A stretch of DNA of 9,956 nucleotides. Source: an uncultured Oscillospiraceae bacterium. Its GTDB lineage: Bacteria; Bacillota; Clostridia; UBA1212; SIG427. A program made the translations under genes and the position numbers. A model generated the notes under the pieces. It worked only from the letters and a program-made list of their open reading frames with translations. It ran no database searches and had not been told where the DNA came from. This document shows positions 1 to 6,329 of the stretch, piece after piece. Position 1 is the first letter of the stretch, and each line of letters begins with the position of its first letter. Location: contig CABQMV010000078.1 in assembly GCA_902465325.1 (NCBI GenBank), positions 1 through 9,956 on the forward strand, read 5' to 3'.

Positions 1-1
1 T

Positions 2-316
2 AACAGCAACCCTACAGACGGCTTGGGCATCGCTTCAATGGTTTTGGGAATTATTAGCATACTATTGTGCTGCTGTTACGGTTTTGGACTGATGCTTGCA
101 ATACCTGGACTTATTTTGGGTCTAGTTGCAAAGAAGTCTCTCGCAACAGGAAAACGCAGCGGCTTTGCGCTGGCAGGTATTATTATCTCCGCCATCAGCT
201 GCGGTCTGAACCTGTTATTCCTTTTCCTGTTTGTTTTAGAGCTCTACCAGATTAGCATAAACGGAGAACTGGATAGCTTGATTAACGAAATATACGGCTC
301 ACAGAGCTGGACATAA
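2..316 (+). CDS. DUF4190-type small membrane protein, 5' end cut by the window
   Basis: The reading frame is open from base 2, so the true start lies upstream; a TTG at 23 is only an internal possibility. The visible 104 residues hold two hydrophobic hairpin-like blocks (about residues 8-35 and 46-72) separated by a short Lys/Arg-rich loop (AKKSLATGKRSG). Each block contains the repeated pattern of small residues and Ile/Leu/Val (LGIASMVLGIISILL, then GFALAGIIISAIS). That arrangement is typical of DUF4190 proteins, small integral membrane proteins of unknown function that often carry a polar N-terminal tail, here probably lost beyond the edge. Three consecutive Cys lie in the first membrane segment. 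The polar C-terminal tail of about 25 residues ends in SQSWT. The gene ends 14 bases before a strong terminator and converges with a DUF2752 gene remnant. Family assignment is fairly sure; function is unknown. Confidence 0.72.
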   Translation, partial: NSNPTDGLGIASMVLGIISILLCCCYGFGLMLAIPGLILGLVAKKSLATGKRSGFALAGIIISAISCGLNLLFLFLFVLELYQISINGELDSLINEIYGSQSWT

Positions 317-330
317 TCATAAAAAAAGCA

Positions 331-360
331 GCACCGTCCTGCAGAGGACGGTGCTTTTTA
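331..360. terminator. Bidirectional intrinsic terminator
   Basis: A perfect 10-bp stem (GCACCGTCCT / AGGACGGTGC, 331-340 and 345-354) with a GCAG loop is followed by TTTTT on the plus strand. On the minus strand it is followed, after TGC, by seven T residues (complement of A321-327). It ends the plus-strand DUF4190 gene and also serves the minus-strand DUF2752 remnant, whose restored-frame stop codon (358-360) lies in the T tract. Confidence 0.9.
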
Positions 361-737
361 TATGGGCCAGCAGGTATTTTTCATAATAACACTGAGTAAA
401 ACAAGCCCGCCCAATAGATAAAGATAAAAAAAACGGAATTTCATACCGCGTATTTTACCATTTTTACACAGCCGGGAAAGGGTATGACTCCCTATAAAGA
501 GCAGATACAGCAGCGCTCCGGGCAGTACTGAGACTTCAGAAGCTGTCCGGACAGCAGATACCGGACAGCCCGCGTTCCTCCGCAGCCCGGACAGTAAAAA
601 CCGGTTAAGGCATGAAAAAGACAGCCCGGAAGATGGATGTCAAAAACTTTCAGGGTAAAAACAAGGAGCCCTGCCATTGCCAGCAGAGCCCATCCTGTAT
701 AGTACAAAATATCCTCGTTTGTCTTTATTCTTCCCAA
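358..737 (-). pseudogene. DUF2752 membrane protein gene, frameshifted
   Basis: The first frame (737 down to 531) gives about 69 residues. They comprise a membrane segment (WALLAMAGLLVFTLKVF, about residues 16-32), then the DUF2752 signature CPGCGGTRAV (residues 49-58) and LLSGQLLKS. After Ser69 this frame runs into a Cys-rich nonsense tail and stops at 492, giving 81 aa. A second frame from 528 to 358 continues convincingly for 56 residues, starting VLPGALLYLLFIGSHTL, with a last membrane segment (FFYLYLLGGLVLLSVIM) and a stop in the terminator T tract. Intact relatives, as I remember them, carry about six residues of the form FxYHPx between these two parts. The break therefore looks like a deletion of about 16 nt, not a single-base slip. 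The start is TTG at 737, inside the last codons of yebC, with GGAGG ten bases upstream. DUF2752 function is unknown. A truncated 81-aa product could still be made. Confidence 0.8.
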
Positions 738-1450
738 TTATGGTAGACCTCCATAACGTCGTCGTTATCCTCCAGCATATCCAGCAGCCTTTCAATCTGA
801 GCCAGCTGCTCCTCACTGCTCAGTTTAATGTAGTTCTGGGGGATCCGGCTTATTTCCGCCTCTACAAACTGATATCCCTTTTCCTCCAGGGCATCTCTTA
901 CAGCTGAAAAAGTTACAGGATCCGTTACAATTTCGTAGGCTCCGTCTTCTGACGTGAAATCATCTGCTCCGCAATCCAGAGCATCCATCATAAGAGTATC
1001 CTCATCAATGGCATCGTCCTTTTCAATGACAATAACGCCTTCTTTATCGAACATAAAAGAAACGCAGCCGGTGGAACCCAAATTTCCTCCGTTTTTATCA
1101 AATATATGTCTGACCTCTGCCGCCGTTCTGTTTCTATTATCCGTCACCGCCTCTACAATGACAGCCACACCCGACGGTCCGTATCCTTCATAGGTAATCT
1201 CCTCAATAACCTCATTGGAAGCCTCTCCGCTGGCCTTTTTGATGCTTCTCTGAATATTGTCATTAGGCATATTGGCTGCTTTCGCTTTGGCAATCACATC
1301 CTTGAGCTTACTGTTGGAAGCGGGATCAGGACCTCCCATTTTTACCGCAATCTGTATTTCTCTGCCTATTTTGGTAAAAACCTTTCCCCTCTGGGCGTCT
1401 GTCTTTCCTTTTTTGTTTTTTATATTGGCCCATTTTGAATGTCCTGACAT
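725..1450 (-). CDS. yebC: YebC/PmpR (TACO1) family protein
   Basis: The 241-aa product has the near-invariant N-terminus MSGHSKWANIKNKK and the internal family motifs RGKVFTKIGREI (about 21-32), NMPNDNIQRSIKKASGE (about 60-76), YEGYGPSGVAVIVE (about 87-100), DNRNRTAAEVRHIFDKNGG (about 104-122) and GSTGCVSFMFDKEG (about 125-138). Length matches the family (about 240 aa, three domains). Members were first described as DNA-binding regulators (PmpR in Pseudomonas). More recent work on bacterial YebC and mitochondrial TACO1 supports a ribosome-associated role in relieving stalling on proline-rich stretches, so the cytoplasmic translation role is the better current guess. TAGGAGG lies eight bases before the ATG, and a good promoter lies about 32 bp upstream. 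The downstream DUF2752 remnant overlaps its end by 13 bases. There is no sign of damage. Confidence 0.97.
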   Translation of the reverse strand: MSGHSKWANIKNKKGKTDAQRGKVFTKIGREIQIAVKMGGPDPASNSKLKDVIAKAKAANMPNDNIQRSIKKASGEASNEVIEEITYEGYGPSGVAVIVEAVTDNRNRTAAEVRHIFDKNGGNLGSTGCVSFMFDKEGVIVIEKDDAIDEDTLMMDALDCGADDFTSEDGAYEIVTDPVTFSAVRDALEEKGYQFVEAEISRIPQNYIKLSSEEQLAQIERLLDMLEDNDDVMEVYHNWEE

Positions 1451-1481
1451 AACTTCTACCTCCTAAAAATATGTACAGGCT

Positions 1482-1510
1482 ATTATATCCTACTGAAGCT
1501 ATTTTTTCAA
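1482..1510 (-). promoter_or_regulatory. Sigma-A type promoter of yebC
   Basis: On the minus strand TTGAAA (1510-1505), a 17-bp spacer and TATAAT (1487-1482) match the housekeeping consensus at 11 of 12 positions. Transcription would begin near 1475 and give a leader of about 25 nt carrying the yebC ribosome binding site. The 95-bp gap behind yigZ shows no convincing terminator, so some read-through from hflX-yigZ is possible. Confidence 0.8.
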
Positions 1511-1545
1511 GATGCGGGAATGGCCGGACAGCGGGCCGTTGTCCT

Positions 1546-2187
1546 TTACTTTATCTCCCGATACCCTGCCGAATCAGAAGAATCGCTCAGCCAAATCTGT
1601 ATCCGGCCGCTGGTCAGCTCCGTTAGCTGCTCCACCACCGCTTCCGCCTGGACTGCAGGCACTGCATAGGCCAAGGCCACCTGTTCTGTGAACATTGAGT
1701 TTTCCAGTGCAAACCCTCTTTCTGCCATATAAGCAGAAATCCTATCATATTGAGAATAGGACAGCGCCATCTGTACCGAAACGCATTTTACCACCTGCAG
1801 GACGCCTGCCGCTTCTACTGCAGCCGACGCCCCCCGGCTATACGCACGGACCAGTCCGGAAGCGCCCAGCAGTACACCGCCAAAGTATCGGGTAACAACA
1901 ATGCAGCAGTTGACAAGTCCCCGCTTTTGTATTACCTCCAAAACCGGATATCCGCCTGTCCCCTGCGGTTCACCGTCGTCAGAATACCTCTGGTTCACCA
2001 TGCCGCCGCTGTTAATCAGATACGCATATACATTGTGCCGGGCCTCCCTGTGCCGGGCGCGGATTTCACTGATAAAAGCAATGGCTTCCTTTTCCTCGGA
2101 CACGGGAGCCGCATAACCGATGAATCTGGACTTTTTTTCTGTAAATTCTGCCTGTCCCTGTTTTTGCAAAGTAAAATAGTCTTCCAT
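1546..2187 (-). CDS. yigZ: YigZ/IMPACT family protein
   Basis: The 213-aa product has the UPF0029/IMPACT N-terminal domain (about residues 15-125) with its hallmark stretch RYSDDGEPQGTGGYPVLEV (68-86) followed by VVTRYFGGVLLGASGLVRAY (97-116). A C-terminal alpha/beta domain of the DUF1949 type follows (about 137-193). The frame is open upstream to 2286, but homology begins at MEDYFTLQ. The ATG at 2187-2185 overlaps the hflX stop as TAATG, so I choose it as the start; GGAGG lies 13 bases upstream, which is long and fits translational coupling. Eukaryotic IMPACT binds GCN1 and tempers the GCN2 starvation response. The bacterial role is not settled, though related proteins are described as ribosome- or translation-linked. 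Length is as expected (about 200-215 aa) and no key motif is missing. Confidence 0.95.
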   Translation of the reverse strand: MEDYFTLQKQGQAEFTEKKSRFIGYAAPVSEEKEAIAFISEIRARHREARHNVYAYLINSGGMVNQRYSDDGEPQGTGGYPVLEVIQKRGLVNCCIVVTRYFGGVLLGASGLVRAYSRGASAAVEAAGVLQVVKCVSVQMALSYSQYDRISAYMAERGFALENSMFTEQVALAYAVPAVQAEAVVEQLTELTSGRIQIWLSDSSDSAGYREIK

Positions 2188-4001
2188 TAAACTGTATAGG
2201 CCTCCAATTTGTGGTAAAGCTCCGGAGAAACCCTGCCTGTAAAATATACTCCGTCCTCTCGGTATTCTTCTGAGGTAATCTGGCATTTATCGTGAACATA
2301 AGCCTGCATTTTACCGTCTGCATAGGGCACCAGAATCTTAAACTTCATTTCAATGCGGGTAAAATACTGCAGGATGCCTGATTTCAGTTCTTCCAGACCC
2401 ATTCCGGTCTCAGCAGAAACGTAAAAGATCTTTCCATAAGTACCGGAAGGATAAAAATCATAGTCTGCCGCTACTTTATCCATCTTATTGATCACCAGGT
2501 ACCGGGGCTTGTCATGGGCACCAATCTGCTCCAGTATATCCTCAACAATAGCAAGGTGCCTGTCCGGATCCGGGACATCAGCCGCTGTAACAATCAATAG
2601 CAGATCCGCATACAGTGCCTCCTCCAACGTAGACTTAAAAGCCTCCACAATACCATGAGGAAGTTTATCAATAAAACCTACGGTATCAATTATCAAATAG
2701 TCCCGCTTTTCCGGTGTAACCATTTTACGTACAGAAGGATCCAGAGTAGCAAACAATTTGTCCTCCGCATAGAGCTCCGCCTGACATAAAGCGTTCAAAA
2801 GAGTAGATTTTCCTACATTGGTATACCCCACCAGAGCAATTGTAGGAACTTCCCGTTTTGTCCGCTCTTTTCTCATAAGCTCCCGGCGGGCGCCTACCTC
2901 TTTCAGAGCAGCTTCCAGATAGTGAATCCGTCTGCCGATATGCCTTCTATCTGTAGTTAATTTACTTTCACCCGGACCCCTGGTACCGATTCCCCCTCCC
3001 AGCCTGGAAAGGGCAATGCCCCGGCCTGTCAGCCTGGGAAGCCGGTATTTCTGCTGTGCCAGCTCAACCTGTAATCGGCCCTCCACAGATTTGGCCCGAG
3101 CCGCAAAAATATCCAGAATCAAAGCGGTTCTGTCAATCACCCTGGCACCCGTTATATTTTCTAAATTCCGTATCTGAGAAGGAGACAGCTCATCATCAAA
3201 CAGAATCGTCTGAGCGCCCAGCGCCTGTCTCTGCAAAGAAAGCTCCTTCGCCAGACCGCCCCCAACATAATATTTGGCATCTGGCGTCTCCCGCTTCTGC
3301 GTCACCTGGCCCACCACCTGTGCGCCGGCAGATTCCGCCAGTTCTTTCAGCTCCGCCAGAGGATCCCCCTCACTGTCCTTTCCAACGTCCAGAACCCCTA
3401 CCAAAAGTACTTTTTCCGCGGTCTCCCTCAGTTCGTTGGTCTCCTGGCTGTCCTTATCCGTTTCCCGTATCACCTGAAACAGCCGGTCAAAATCTGCAAA
3501 CCGCCGTCTGGGCTCTGGTCCTACAGTCTCATGTAAGGTAAGCGCCCCTTTTTCGTCTCTCTGCAAAAACGTTACACTAGCGCCGCAAATTCCTTTAAAA
3601 TCCTCCCGCTCTGTCACAGCAATCACAACCATCGCATCATACCGGTGAGCGGTCAGGCAGTGAAGGTCCACCTGGGAAGGAAGCGCACTTCCGTTGGGAT
3701 GGGTGTGCAGCAGCCGTGTACCGCAGAGCCGTCTCTCTCCGCGCCGCAGATCACATTCCTCCAATTCCACAGATTGATCATCCCCCAGACAAATTGATAA
3801 AACCCTGTTCTTCCGGTCTATCGTGACAGCCACTTCCCGTCCTGTCTCTAAAGACACCGCCTCCATCATGTCCAGAATTTCATGGGGCAGAAAGCTGCCT
3901 GGCTCCCAAACCGCATCCAAAAAGCCCTCCATATATTCCAAAGTAGACGCCTTTACAGACTCTACCACACCTTTAATTTTATAAAATGCCATATCAGGCA
4001 T
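2187..4001 (-). CDS. hflX: HflX ribosome-splitting GTPase with N-terminal JAMM-like domain
   Basis: The 604-aa product is about 180 residues longer than E. coli HflX. Residues about 196-380 are the HflX N-terminal domain with its glycine-rich signature (SRLGGGIGTRGPGESKL, 332-348) and a helical linker. The GTPase domain has G1 GYTNVGKST (392-400), G2-region Thr419 in FATLDP, G3 DTVGF (439-443), G4 NKMD (505-508) and G5 SAET (529-532). HflX binds the 50S subunit and splits stalled or hibernating 70S ribosomes. The extra N-terminus holds HTHPNGSALPSQVD (99-112), an exact H-x-H-x7-S-x2-D JAMM metal-binding pattern, with Glu52 or Glu56 as possible catalytic glutamate. AGGA precedes the ATG at 4001 by 8 nt, but Met4 (3992), which follows GGGG by 10 nt, aligns better with homolog starts I recall. 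The gene heads the hflX-yigZ operon. Confidence 0.95.
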   Translation of the reverse strand: MPDMAFYKIKGVVESVKASTLEYMEGFLDAVWEPGSFLPHEILDMMEAVSLETGREVAVTIDRKNRVLSICLGDDQSVELEECDLRRGERRLCGTRLLHTHPNGSALPSQVDLHCLTAHRYDAMVVIAVTEREDFKGICGASVTFLQRDEKGALTLHETVGPEPRRRFADFDRLFQVIRETDKDSQETNELRETAEKVLLVGVLDVGKDSEGDPLAELKELAESAGAQVVGQVTQKRETPDAKYYVGGGLAKELSLQRQALGAQTILFDDELSPSQIRNLENITGARVIDRTALILDIFAARAKSVEGRLQVELAQQKYRLPRLTGRGIALSRLGGGIGTRGPGESKLTTDRRHIGRRIHYLEAALKEVGARRELMRKERTKREVPTIALVGYTNVGKSTLLNALCQAELYAEDKLFATLDPSVRKMVTPEKRDYLIIDTVGFIDKLPHGIVEAFKSTLEEALYADLLLIVTAADVPDPDRHLAIVEDILEQIGAHDKPRYLVINKMDKVAADYDFYPSGTYGKIFYVSAETGMGLEELKSGILQYFTRIEMKFKILVPYADGKMQAYVHDKCQITSEEYREDGVYFTGRVSPELYHKLEAYTV

Positions 4002-4024
4002 ACCCCTTTCCTGATGATAACGTC

Positions 4025-4053
4025 ATTATAGCATAATTTATTCTCACTTTGTA
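4025..4053 (-). promoter_or_regulatory. Promoter of hflX-yigZ with extended -10
   Basis: On the minus strand TGCTATAAT (extended -10 with perfect TATAAT at 4030-4025) lies 17 bp from a weak -35 (TACAAA, 4053-4048). Transcription would begin near 4018, leaving a 17-nt leader with AGGAAAGGGG. The weak -35 lies inside the 4048-4070 inverted repeat, so a regulator bound there could control this promoter. Confidence 0.72.
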
Positions 4054-4070
4054 CAGAGGCACTGTACAAA
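4048..4070. promoter_or_regulatory. Perfect 9-5-9 inverted repeat, likely operator
   Basis: TTTGTACAG, five bases (AGGCA), then CTGTACAAA: both arms are fully complementary. It lies between the divergent hflX and 4142-6100 promoters. Its centre (4059) is about 41 bp upstream of the predicted hflX start and about 62 bp upstream of the predicted start of the plus-strand gene. No T tract follows, so it is not a terminator. I do not recognise the regulator; it matches none of the CRP, FNR, LexA, GlnR or Rex consensus sites. Confidence 0.7.
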
Positions 4071-4085
4071 GCATCCGAAAGCACC

Positions 4086-4114
4086 TTGCCCGGCCTGGAT
4101 ATTTATGCTATTAT
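4086..4114 (+). promoter_or_regulatory. Promoter of the glycoside-hydrolase-like gene
   Basis: TTGCCC (4086-4091), a 17-bp spacer and TGC-TATTAT (-10 at 4109-4114, with the extended TG) form a reasonable sigma-A promoter. Transcription would begin near 4121, just before AAAGGA and the ATG at 4142. This placement rules out the in-frame TTG at 4049 as the start codon. Confidence 0.65.
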
Positions 4115-4141
4115 ACTTTAAAAAAAAGGAATTTTTATACT

Positions 4142-6100
4142 ATGGAAATATTAAATCAAACAGCAGGTGAAATCGGTGCCTACGCAGCATCCGAATTAAA
4201 AAAGCATATTGAAGCGGTCTGCGGAGCTCCCCCGGATATTACGTTTATCCTGCAGACAGCTCCCACCATGGAAGAATATGCCTACAGTTTTAACGGCAAT
4301 GCAAAGGGACAGGTTCTGCTGCTGGGCCGCCGGGAAAACGAGGTCCTGCTGGCTGTGTACCTGGCGCTGGATGTAATGGGCATTGTATTTGACACAAAAA
4401 CCCGATATCCTGAGGAATTGGATTTTTCCTGTGTAATAGGTAAAATGAAAACTGTCCGGCCATTTGTAAGACTTCGGGGCATACGTCAGCATATTAATTT
4501 CCCCATGGACATTTCCTCCTATCACCTGGAGGAAGCCAGAGAATATATCCGTTCTCTGGCCAGAATGCGCATGAATGCCATTACCTTCCACAGCTATGAC
4601 GGCATGTGGCATAATAGACCCGGTCACTTTTTTTACGGAAGGATTCACGAAATTCCCTCTCAGGACTACATAAAAGCAGCTGTGTACAATCGAAACTATT
4701 ACATGATTCCAGAGTGCGAGGCTTTATACGGAAAAGAAAAAGTTTTAGGAGAGTACGCCGTATATTGGTTAAATGAAGTGATGAAAACAGCAAAGGAATG
4801 CGGGCTTCATGTTACTATGTCCATTGAACCTGCCTCTGATTGGCAGATTACCGCAGAAATGCTGAAGGAGTATCCCCTTATTGACACTCTGGAACTGATT
4901 TCCCCAGAGGGCGGAGGAGAATGCGCTCAGCCCTGTACAGATTCTAAGGAGATCAAAGAGCATGCGGTTGCCCTTTTTGGCCGTAAAATTCTGGACGAAG
5001 CAGGCCATCTGCCCGGACTGGATGAAAGGGTAAAGGAACATTCTCCCGCTATTTATGCCACCCTCGACTCTCTGAAACGGGCCATGGATCAGCTGCCTCA
5101 TATTCAAACCGTCCCTGTCCGCATAGGCCTCTATGTCCTCTGTCCGGAGACTCTATATATTGTAAAACGGATTATGGACAAAGTATTGCCCTCTCATATG
5201 GTTCAGACCTATCTGCCTGCACATGGAGCCGAAGCAGTAACGGCAGTAACCAAAAGTATGGATTTTAAGCCAGTAGATTTTCAGAAAACAGTATTGCATT
5301 CCTGGGTAGAATTTGACGGAAACATGTACATCTCACAAAATGCCGCCAATGCTATCGGGCGCACAGTACAGTGGCTGAAGGAATATACGGGCGCGCCTTC
5401 TGTTCACGCTCTGTATTTTAATCACTGGCGTACAGAGGAAAATCGGGTAGCGCTGGCATACGCCGCCTCCTGCACAGAAGCCCCCGTTGATGCCATGTCC
5501 TGGTACGCCGGATACGCAAAGCGCTTTGATATTCCTGGAGAAAAATTTGCCGAGGCTATGTACAAAGCAGGAGAACTGGATATTTTCTGCCGTAACACGC
5601 TTTTTAACATAGGCTTTTGTTTTCTCCCCTGCTGGACCAACCACTTCGGGATCAACTGGATTAAAGGCTGGACAGCAGAAAATACGGAAAAGGCCCGTAC
5701 AGGAATGAAGAACATTATTGAAATATTGGAAAATCTCTTAAAACAGACTGCCCGTCGGGAAGGAATTTTTCTGCTGAGGTTTCTTATTAACCGCTATCAG
5801 ACATCCATATCTCACTTGGATATGATAGATGCAATGAATAAAATCAGAGACAGTCAGGAACCTGGTCATGTGAAATCTGCTTTGGAAGAAGCGACTTTGC
5901 ACGCGCACCGTTATATGCGTAAAATGTGCGAGATGATGCCGGACCGGGGATGTCAGGGACAGCTGATCAGCTATGCATTCTCTATGCCCGGTTATATTGA
6001 ACATCTGAGGAAATGCTATTTGGCGCCCGAAAACGCGGAACAGAATGCTGAAACACAACCGACTACGGACGCTGTATCCCCTCCGCCGGCTCCTGTCTAA
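4142..6100 (+). CDS. Putative cytoplasmic glycoside hydrolase, GH20/GH67-like fold
   Basis: The 652-aa protein has no signal peptide or membrane segment. Residues 1-100 resemble the alpha/beta domain found before the barrel in GH20 and GH67 enzymes (ASELKKHIEAVCGA, then YAYSFNGNAKGQVLLLGRRE and LALDVMGIVF). From about 108 a TIM-barrel-like region begins with VRLRGIRQHINFP and EYIRSLARMRMNAITFHSYD. Candidate strand ends with acidic or aromatic residues are HVTMSIEP (223-230), ELISPEGGGE (251-260), RIGLYVLCPE (327-336), VLHSWVEFDGN (384-394) and ALYFNHWRTEEN (423-434). Glu256/Glu260 and Glu390 are conceivable catalytic acids, but I cannot assign them. A helical C-terminal region follows, ending in a polar tail with SPPPAPV. 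The ATG is chosen because AAAGGA and the promoter sit just upstream. The gene is alone and ends before a terminator. Substrate is unknown; fold assignment is moderately sure. Confidence 0.55.
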   Translation: MEILNQTAGEIGAYAASELKKHIEAVCGAPPDITFILQTAPTMEEYAYSFNGNAKGQVLLLGRRENEVLLAVYLALDVMGIVFDTKTRYPEELDFSCVIGKMKTVRPFVRLRGIRQHINFPMDISSYHLEEAREYIRSLARMRMNAITFHSYDGMWHNRPGHFFYGRIHEIPSQDYIKAAVYNRNYYMIPECEALYGKEKVLGEYAVYWLNEVMKTAKECGLHVTMSIEPASDWQITAEMLKEYPLIDTLELISPEGGGECAQPCTDSKEIKEHAVALFGRKILDEAGHLPGLDERVKEHSPAIYATLDSLKRAMDQLPHIQTVPVRIGLYVLCPETLYIVKRIMDKVLPSHMVQTYLPAHGAEAVTAVTKSMDFKPVDFQKTVLHSWVEFDGNMYISQNAANAIGRTVQWLKEYTGAPSVHALYFNHWRTEENRVALAYAASCTEAPVDAMSWYAGYAKRFDIPGEKFAEAMYKAGELDIFCRNTLFNIGFCFLPCWTNHFGINWIKGWTAENTEKARTGMKNIIEILENLLKQTARREGIFLLRFLINRYQTSISHLDMIDAMNKIRDSQEPGHVKSALEEATLHAHRYMRKMCEMMPDRGCQGQLISYAFSMPGYIEHLRKCYLAPENAEQNAETQPTTDAVSPPPAPV

Positions 6101-6144
6101 GTCGGACAGAGGCGGCTGTTAAAATTTAAAAAACCGGTAGAAAC

Positions 6145-6184
6145 AAACAGGGAGGAGAATGACAGGATTCTCCTCCCTGTTTTG
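6145..6184 (+). terminator. Intrinsic terminator after the glycoside-hydrolase-like gene
   Basis: A 16-bp stem (6145-6160 pairing with 6167-6182, core CAGGGAGGAGAAT) with a six-base loop GACAGG runs directly into TTTTG. The T tract is short but the stem is very strong. It lies 45 bp past the stop codon at 6100. Confidence 0.82.
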
Positions 6185-6231
6185 ATTGCAAAATGACAGC
6201 AGACTCCCATGCTATCATTTTGCGATCAAAA
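6180..6231. repeat. Long imperfect inverted repeat between terminator and promoter
   Basis: Two 20-base arms (6180-6199 and 6212-6231) flank a 12-base loop. The core is TTTTGATTGCAAAATGA against TCATTTTGCGATCAAAA; 18 of 20 positions pair, with one G-U type pair and one mismatch. It begins within the T tract of the preceding terminator and ends 42 bp before the next -35 box. It is AT-rich with no proper T tract of its own, so I see it as an operator-like or structural element, not a standard terminator. Confidence 0.7.
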
Positions 6232-6258
6232 CAAAAGCGAAAAGATACGCTCTAAACA

Positions 6259-6317
6259 CACGAGAAAAAAGGATTGACATCCATTCTCCAACCGACTATA
6301 ATAGAAATCACGAGAAA
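6259..6317 (+). repeat. 9-bp direct repeats flanking a promoter
   Basis: CACGAGAAA occurs at 6259-6267, just upstream of the -35 box, and again at 6309-6317, at the predicted transcription start. The copies are exactly 50 bp apart and bracket the whole promoter. A pair of regulator sites is possible, but two copies of a purine-rich 9-mer may be chance. Confidence 0.4.
6274..6302 (+). promoter_or_regulatory. Perfect consensus sigma-A promoter of the 146-aa gene
   Basis: TTGACA (6274-6279), a 17-bp spacer and TATAAT (6297-6302) match the consensus at all twelve positions. Transcription would begin near 6309, giving a leader of about 20 nt with GAGGAAGGACA before the ATG at 6330. Unless repressed, the gene should be strongly transcribed. 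Confidence 0.9.
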
Positions 6318-6329
6318 CGAGGAAGGACA

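Noticed and set aside
547..594. Three copies of CCGGACAG at irregular spacing
   Set aside because: They fall in the coding part of the DUF2752 remnant and follow from codon choice for Cys-Pro, Leu-Ser-Gly-Gln and similar pairs; spacing is uneven.
1521..1545. Possible hairpin just after yigZ (GGACA/TGTCC, GGCC/GGCC)
   Set aside because: Stems are only 4-5 bp and no T tract follows on the minus strand, so it is not a convincing terminator.
2188..2286. Upstream extension of yigZ into hflX
   Set aside because: Family similarity begins at the ATG at 2187, and the TAATG overlap explains the start.
3056..3541. Plus-strand open frame of 161 codons within hflX
   Set aside because: Pro/Ser-rich antisense translation of hflX; no supporting signals.
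4049..4141. Upstream TTG extension of the 652-aa gene
   Set aside because: It would place the start upstream of the predicted -10 and inside the palindrome; the ATG at 4142 has a ribosome binding site.
4196..4648. Minus-strand open frame of 150 codons within the glycoside-hydrolase-like gene
   Set aside because: Antisense shadow; the plus-strand frame has coherent domain features, a ribosome binding site and a promoter.
6186..6329. Upstream extension of the 146-aa gene
   Set aside because: The stretch contains an inverted repeat and a perfect promoter, and the ATG at 6330 has a strong ribosome binding site.
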